The notes beneath the pieces were generated by a model. It was not told the DNA's origin and did no database searches. It was given only the letters and a program-made list of their open reading frames with translations. Position numbers and translations under genes: made by a program. This document shows, piece by piece, positions 58,801-64,000 of a DNA stretch of 64,000 nucleotides (its first letter is position 1; each line of letters starts with the position of its first letter). The DNA comes from Phorcus lineatus (lineage: Eukaryota > Mollusca > Gastropoda > Trochida > Trochidae): NCBI GenBank assembly GCA_921293015.1, contig OV121081.1:76525022-76589021 (forward strand), written 5' to 3'.

Positions 58801-60216
58801 CTATTGTAGGAGCCAGCTTTATATTAGAACAAAACCTTGTGGCCCTGTCGATATTCTTATATTTATAGACTACAATGTATACATTTACTAGATAAGACTG
58901 TATGATTATGTAAGATGTATATTCTCTTCATAAAGCATATCGCGTTTACCCATTTGTCAGAAATTTACTTTTAAGCCATGAATGACGATAGACCCCCATC
59001 CCCGAAAAAACAAACAAATTAGAATTGCAAAGTGTATGAAAGTTAAGCAGGTGATGGTGATATCAGCGGTAACAATTTGGGAGAAATAAACCATTTACAA
59101 TTAAAGTAATTTTTCATTATAACAATAAAAAAAAAACGTTTTAACATATTAAATTAATTCTTGGTTCCGGATAACAAATATATCAACATAAATATTTGGC
59201 TGTTATATGTTGTAATGGTATCCTTATTCTACTCAAAGACGTATAACTTTGTTCCACTAGAACTGAAGATTCGTTAACGTTTCGTTTGATTTGTACTTAA
59301 CAGAGGGCTGATATATATATCCTTTATACAGAGACCTATCGACACATGTCTGATTTCATGAACATGTACACAAAAATATTTTTTTTAATTAAAAAAAATT
59401 AAAAGAACAAACTAACAAGAAATATAATACCTGCTAAATCCTGAAATATAGGGTAACTTAAATCATGGAATTTTAACTAAGTCACCACACAAATGATTAC
59501 TAGTCAAACTAACGCTTTGACTTGATTTCATTCGTAAAAGGTGCACATCACCTGTAACGAGATAATAATACATTACATCAGTTGACTTTCATATTTAAGC
59601 AACTTAGTATTTCAACTCTATCAAATGATATTTTCGGGGGAAATATAACGTGATGTTGTTTGTAACGATTTGTAAAACAATTCGTACTTCTTTAACAGTG
59701 TTATTGGATCATATTCTCAAATAAAAAGGCCCAGGTATTGCGAAACCTCATCCAGACGCATAATAACGTAATAGACTGAAGCCTCCACATAATCATGAGG
59801 CAAAATGACCAAGTTAAGGCAAACAATCAAATTATGTCATTTAAGAATTCATGCCTTTTCAAACTAAAGAAACCATTTTTTAAAAGTGAATATATGTATC
59901 ACAGGGTCCTAAGTTTCAATGATTTCCGCTGAGCCATCTCAGCAGGAAGAGTGTAGGCAATTACATAATCATCAAGCAAGTTAAACAAATGTCTTGCACG
60001 ATGGATTCAAGATAAATATAATCGTACAACTGCATTTATATAGGACATAAACTAAGGTATAAAAAAAATGAAAAACTTACCAAAGTGCGTAATTAGAATA
60101 TACCTGGATGAATATTGATACCAACTGATGCCTTCTTATAAACTTTGTATATATGGCATGGATGTATCACTAATGAATTGAAAACTTAAATAGAGCTGTG
60201 ACTGCAAATTGATGAA

Positions 60217-60222
<6 letters not shown>
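55865..60222. other. Non-coding stretch with one nuclear-receptor-like motif pair
   Basis: No supported gene. GTTGACCTTGACGTTGACCTTG at 56522-56545 holds two TGACCTTG half-sites. Around 57470-57590 a G+C-richer patch (CACAAAGCCCCTTAGTGG onward) looks like a dispersed repeat, but I cannot bound it. Confidence 0.45.

Positions 60223-60256
<34 letters not shown>
60223..60256. repeat. (TA)n microsatellite
   Basis: An uninterrupted TA run of about 17 units, non-coding. Confidence 0.95.
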
Positions 60257-60260
<4 letters not shown>

Positions 60261-60959
60261 ATTATAGAAATGAAAAGTAATGTTGCCATGCATCGTAGCT
60301 TTAAATCAACTTTAAAAAGCTCATTTTAAATGTGTTTGTTGTGTTTAATATTTTAAGTACACTTAATTATGCACGTAATTACATGTTTGCGTATCATCAA
60401 ATAAACCATTTCCATTAGCAACCATGTTAGACAAGTTGTATGTTCAAGACATTGCAAGTGGTAATACGTTTCAAACCTTCTGTCCTAGAATTTATCACCG
60501 CAAGTATTTTCCCTACATTGTGTTAATACATGGGCATACACTGCATAAAAATTAAACATTTTGGATATAGCAAACCAATGACATTATTATCAATATTATT
60601 GCACCCGACAAAACGAAACTTTTTCCAAAATAGCAAAAGCAAGATTGTTTTACATTAAACTGTTCATTAAAATGTAAAACCAATCAGAAGTCAAAATATA
60701 TTTTAAAATTGTAATACTTAATCAAATAACATATATCGTACAGGAACTATTTTCCTGTTAATAGTATCTATATATCTACTAAATGTGAAGGATAATCATA
60801 AAATATATCTAATTAAATTTGTAAAATTACTCATAGTATATCGCTGCATGAGAAGGCTTCTTCCAATCTTGTCTCTTTGTGATAAGCGATACCAACTTGA
60901 TATTCATAACACAAAAATGATGTTAGATTATCAAAGCATCTAACTTCATCTCATGCAAT

Positions 60960-61319
60960 TTTCAGATCGCAGCGTGATCTGAGAAGCGTGTCTGTATACA
61001 AGCAGCTAGGTTATAGCGGGAAGGAACAGCTGTCATTGGATCTGCTTCCTTCAAGTAAACACTCGCACTTAGAGAAACAGCAACAGTCCCAGACCTAAGG
61101 AATTTTCACTTTCTGGGTCCCACGATTTAACGGGTCGAGCGCTGCCTACTGATAAGGCGCATGCGCTGCACAGAGCGAGGAGTTTGCGAGTTAGAGGAAA
61201 GCTATTGTCGATATGAACTATGTGGTAGTCAGTAGCAAGCGAAGACAGCGCTTCATGCACCATACAGGGCCGATAGCCAACTAAAAGGGATACTATACTT
61301 TTCTGTTCAAAACCATACG
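60960..61319 (+). promoter_or_regulatory. Candidate promoter and 5' untranslated first exon ending at a splice donor
   Basis: This patch is clearly richer in G+C and CpG than its surroundings. GCGCATGCGC (61158-61167) is the palindromic core of the NRF-1 binding site, typical of TATA-less animal promoters. About 150 bases downstream, ACG/GTAAGT at 61317-61325 is a full-consensus 5' splice site. The only ATG frame between them (from 61213) is 24 codons and closes before the donor, so the exon would be untranslated. No downstream coding exon is recognisable in the window. Direction, start point and gene are inference. Confidence 0.3.
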
Positions 61320-61325
61320 GTAAGT

Positions 61326-62783
61326 GCATGTATAATGTCACTCTGTCTTTTTTTATATGTTTAAAGTGACATATTCGTCTAGCGTGTACGTTGATCTCTT
61401 GCGGAAGTTATTTCCATATGTCACATCGGTTGTTGGGATGTCCGAAATACAAATAAGAAAGCAAAACGATGTGATTTATGTCATAGGATTAAAGCCATAG
61501 ATTATTCATAGCACTGTAGACGTTGGTGAAATTTTAATCCATTAAAAATAATTGATTTCTTTAAAATATATGTAAATATTTTAGATCATATCTTCGTTGA
61601 TTACCAAACACACACCTTATTCCTGCTCATGTTTAAAATTAGTAATGTTGACAGTACAGTTAGGTATAACCGGTTTGCATGGAGTTTCATACATCCCTCA
61701 AATTGCCCAGGTGGATAGGGTAAATTGTTAATACACTCATATAGAAAGTCAACACTACATGCAAGCACAACCTTTTACCTTTATGTATTGATTTATAAAC
61801 TGACACATCCAGTGTTAATATTTGATATCGGAGCTTTCACCGGGTTGTCTTCAATTCACATTAATGTTCTATTATATTAAAAAGTTGACAAAATTGAAAG
61901 AACAACCTGGGGCTGTCGTCAACGAACACTAACTTGCTGTGAAAGTGATGTTCTATATTTTTAGAATCTTGTTCATTTTCTGCCTTTGGTGTCGTCTCCC
62001 GTCCCCTAAGGCGACGATTTTGTGTGATGGGAAGTGTAGCGGAACGATGCGACTGACAAGGGGAGGGAGAATGAGGGGTGAAAACTCATGTCAACAAGTG
62101 TCTTAATGGTTTTCTCCTTTATAGACGGATAGTCGAGGATGAGATATTCCTGTCTATACAAATGATAACTTAACCCTTGACCTCCGCAACAAGGGGTCAC
62201 ATTCTAAATTTCTATCCAGGTAGATTAAATGACACCCGTTTCCAGGGTGATCGTGTTTACGAGGTATTGTTATTTAGATTTTAGTAACTCTCAATTATAT
62301 CCCAATTCATAGAATATTTAGGTATTCAATGAGTCGTGCCCATTTGTAATCTGCTCTACTTTTATGTTTCGTATTCTTTCTCAAGTTATCTATTTCAATG
62401 CTCTTATTTCCATTTGCATTCTCACCTTAATGGCATCTTCTTCTATTTCTCTTTTCAAAATCCAAAACCCTTATTCCAAACGATGACAATCGTAGACTAA
62501 ATACGAATAACTTTTTTATTCTTGAGTTTATGCTTTAATACATTCAGTAGAGAGAAATCGGAAATAGAGAATAATGAGATAAATAACGAGAACATGTATT
62601 GATCAAAGATATCAGTTTCCATTTATTACTGCTTGCTAATTAAATGCAGTTGTTTATTGCTGGAACTTAGAAACACATTGTACAGTTGTCGCCAGTTAGT
62701 TTAGCTGGTACAGAAAATCTTCTAAACAATTTAGATTTAGAGTGGTAAAGTACAGTGTAGAGACAGTTATTCAATAAACAATG
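61326..62783. other. Non-coding stretch, possible intron
   Basis: No coding frame or repeat recognised. If the donor at 61320 is real, this would be intronic. Confidence 0.35.
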
Positions 62784-63245
62784 TTATTTTACAAATGTAT
62801 TGTCGCTAAAATAGGGATATGTGGAAAGTATCCTAATAGGTGTCGCCATGGATGGGCATCTATAGAGCATATAATGATTCTGTAATCCGCTAAACCAGGT
62901 CATACGATCCGCAGACTCGCCATGATCTTTCACTGTTAAACATCTGTGCAGAGCGTGGTATTTGGTAAATTTAACTGAACATGTGTCATGCGTTATCACA
63001 TACATGTCAACGCTTAAACAAAAACTTAATTTTGTCATTGTATATGTTAATATCTCTACACATGTTATTGATTTATAATCATTGCTGTAGTTCTGATCAT
63101 TTTTAATTAAAATCCCTTTCCTTAAATCACTAATCAAATGAATAAATAAAACTGTCGTTATATCAATTCTTCTAAGATAACTATCGTAAATGATCGCTTT
63201 TGGTAAATATTCAAAATTATAAATTTTACTGTATTGAATACACAT
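62784..63245 (-). CDS. Unrecognised 153-codon ORF
   Basis: A minus-strand ATG frame to TAA, 153 codons. I do not recognise it. It shows scattered cysteines, no signal peptide, no clear membrane helix and no repeats. The C-terminal third (around HALHRCLTVKDHGESADRMT and SGLQNHYMLYRCPSMATP) lies in slightly G+C-richer DNA and looks the most protein-like. By a rough estimate at about 67% A+T, a frame this long is uncommon but not impossible by chance in 64 kb. It could be a single exon, a decayed transposon fragment or chance. Confidence 0.22.
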   Translation of the reverse strand: MCIQYSKIYNFEYLPKAIIYDSYLRRIDITTVLFIHLISDLRKGILIKNDQNYSNDYKSITCVEILTYTMTKLSFCLSVDMYVITHDTCSVKFTKYHALHRCLTVKDHGESADRMTWFSGLQNHYMLYRCPSMATPIRILSTYPYFSDNTFVK

Positions 63246-64000
63246 AGTTTTCTAGCCTGATAACATCTATTCCAATGGGAAATTTTTTCTCCCTAAACAT
63301 CAATTAAGCAAGGGAATTTTATTGCAAATGGGTTTTATTCTATGTTGTTTAGAAGTGTAAACCTTGAATGTATATTGACGTTAACATTAAACACCCAAGT
63401 ATACTCAAATCTACCACTCTTGTTTGACCGATACCAACGCATTCGTCATCATTTTAACGGGAACCATGCATAGCGTTTGCCGTTTACAAATGTCGCCAAT
63501 TAGATTTCGTATGCTGCGACATGATAGTGAGAACGTTATTTGACTGCATAGCATATTCGATCCAATAGTTTTATAAAACTTCCAAACATGCTTCGGACTA
63601 CTACGTTAGGCCTTGGTTGCCTTCCATCTAGTCAATAGGTACTGTATAGATCCAAAAAACTTTGTACGTATTAGAAACACCACAGCCTAAATGTCGAGCA
63701 CTTTTCAGGGTTCCTCTTTTGGAAAAAGAACATCTTTTGAACGATTGCTAATCATCGTTGATTAACTTTATTCAAGGCCAAATTTAGTATTCTCGTGTTG
63801 CAGAATGCAAAATGTTAAACTAACTGAGATTTGAGAGAATAATCAGTGTGTATGACATACTTATCTTGGTCAAAGTGAACCACTGACTTTAGCTACAGGT
63901 TTTATATACCAAGATACGTTCCAGGAAATATATTCCAGAAGACTCGTTACACACAGTCTTCAAAGGGTAGGGACGAACAGGTACATAAGAAAGCGGATAA
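63246..64000. other. Right edge, no gene seen
   Basis: A+T-rich sequence without a supported frame or repeat. Confidence 0.5.

Overview
The window looks like A+T-rich nuclear DNA from an invertebrate animal, most likely a mollusc or another lophotrochozoan. The evidence is a BEL/Pao LTR retrotransposon, a tRNA-headed SINE ending in GCGGCGTTAAACACC (a 3' end I recall from mollusc SINEs), 5'-truncated LINEs, Penelope and Tc1/mariner relics, several MITEs, and many microsatellites. There are no operons and no recognisable intact host gene. Species cannot be read from the sequence.

Layout. 1-7130 is mostly unique non-coding DNA with one MITE-like inverted repeat (about 1367-1926) carrying three perfect CRE palindromes. 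From about 7130 to 49830 the window is a diverged large tandem array. The same non-coding blocks recur in the same orientation and nearly the same order in five copies (A about 7130-14165, B 14165-19935, C 19935-28130, D 28130-33940, E 33940-49830). The unit is about 6-8 kb once younger insertions are removed. I named the blocks X, O, Q, N, P, Z, R, W, U, T, V and S; none keeps an open reading frame across copies. 49830-64000 is again largely unique DNA, with two TTAA-flanked MITEs, a minisatellite, two unrecognised ORFs (55598-55864 +, 62784-63245 -) and a G+C-richer promoter-like patch with a consensus splice donor (61140-61325).

The best-supported element is a BEL/Pao retrotransposon at 38648-46288. 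It has two 475-bp LTRs that I read as identical, a 5-bp target duplication (GTAGC), a primer-binding site close to initiator tRNA-Met, a polypurine tract, and one long Gag-Pol frame. That frame is broken only by a 317-bp SINE with a 13-bp target duplication (TTAGACGTTGCTG). The BEL itself sits in a TA-flanked MITE, which sits in array copy E. The result is a four-level nest: array unit, MITE, BEL, SINE.

Because the array is repetitive, sister copies serve as natural empty sites. They support the insertion boundaries of a MULE-like MITE (8943-9381), a hairpin element (30381-30504) and, through a second MITE copy at 23041-23615, the BEL itself. A 5'-truncated LINE (35077-36151) in copy E carries a 12-bp target duplication. 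Copies B and C also carry a short segment inverted relative to copies D and E.
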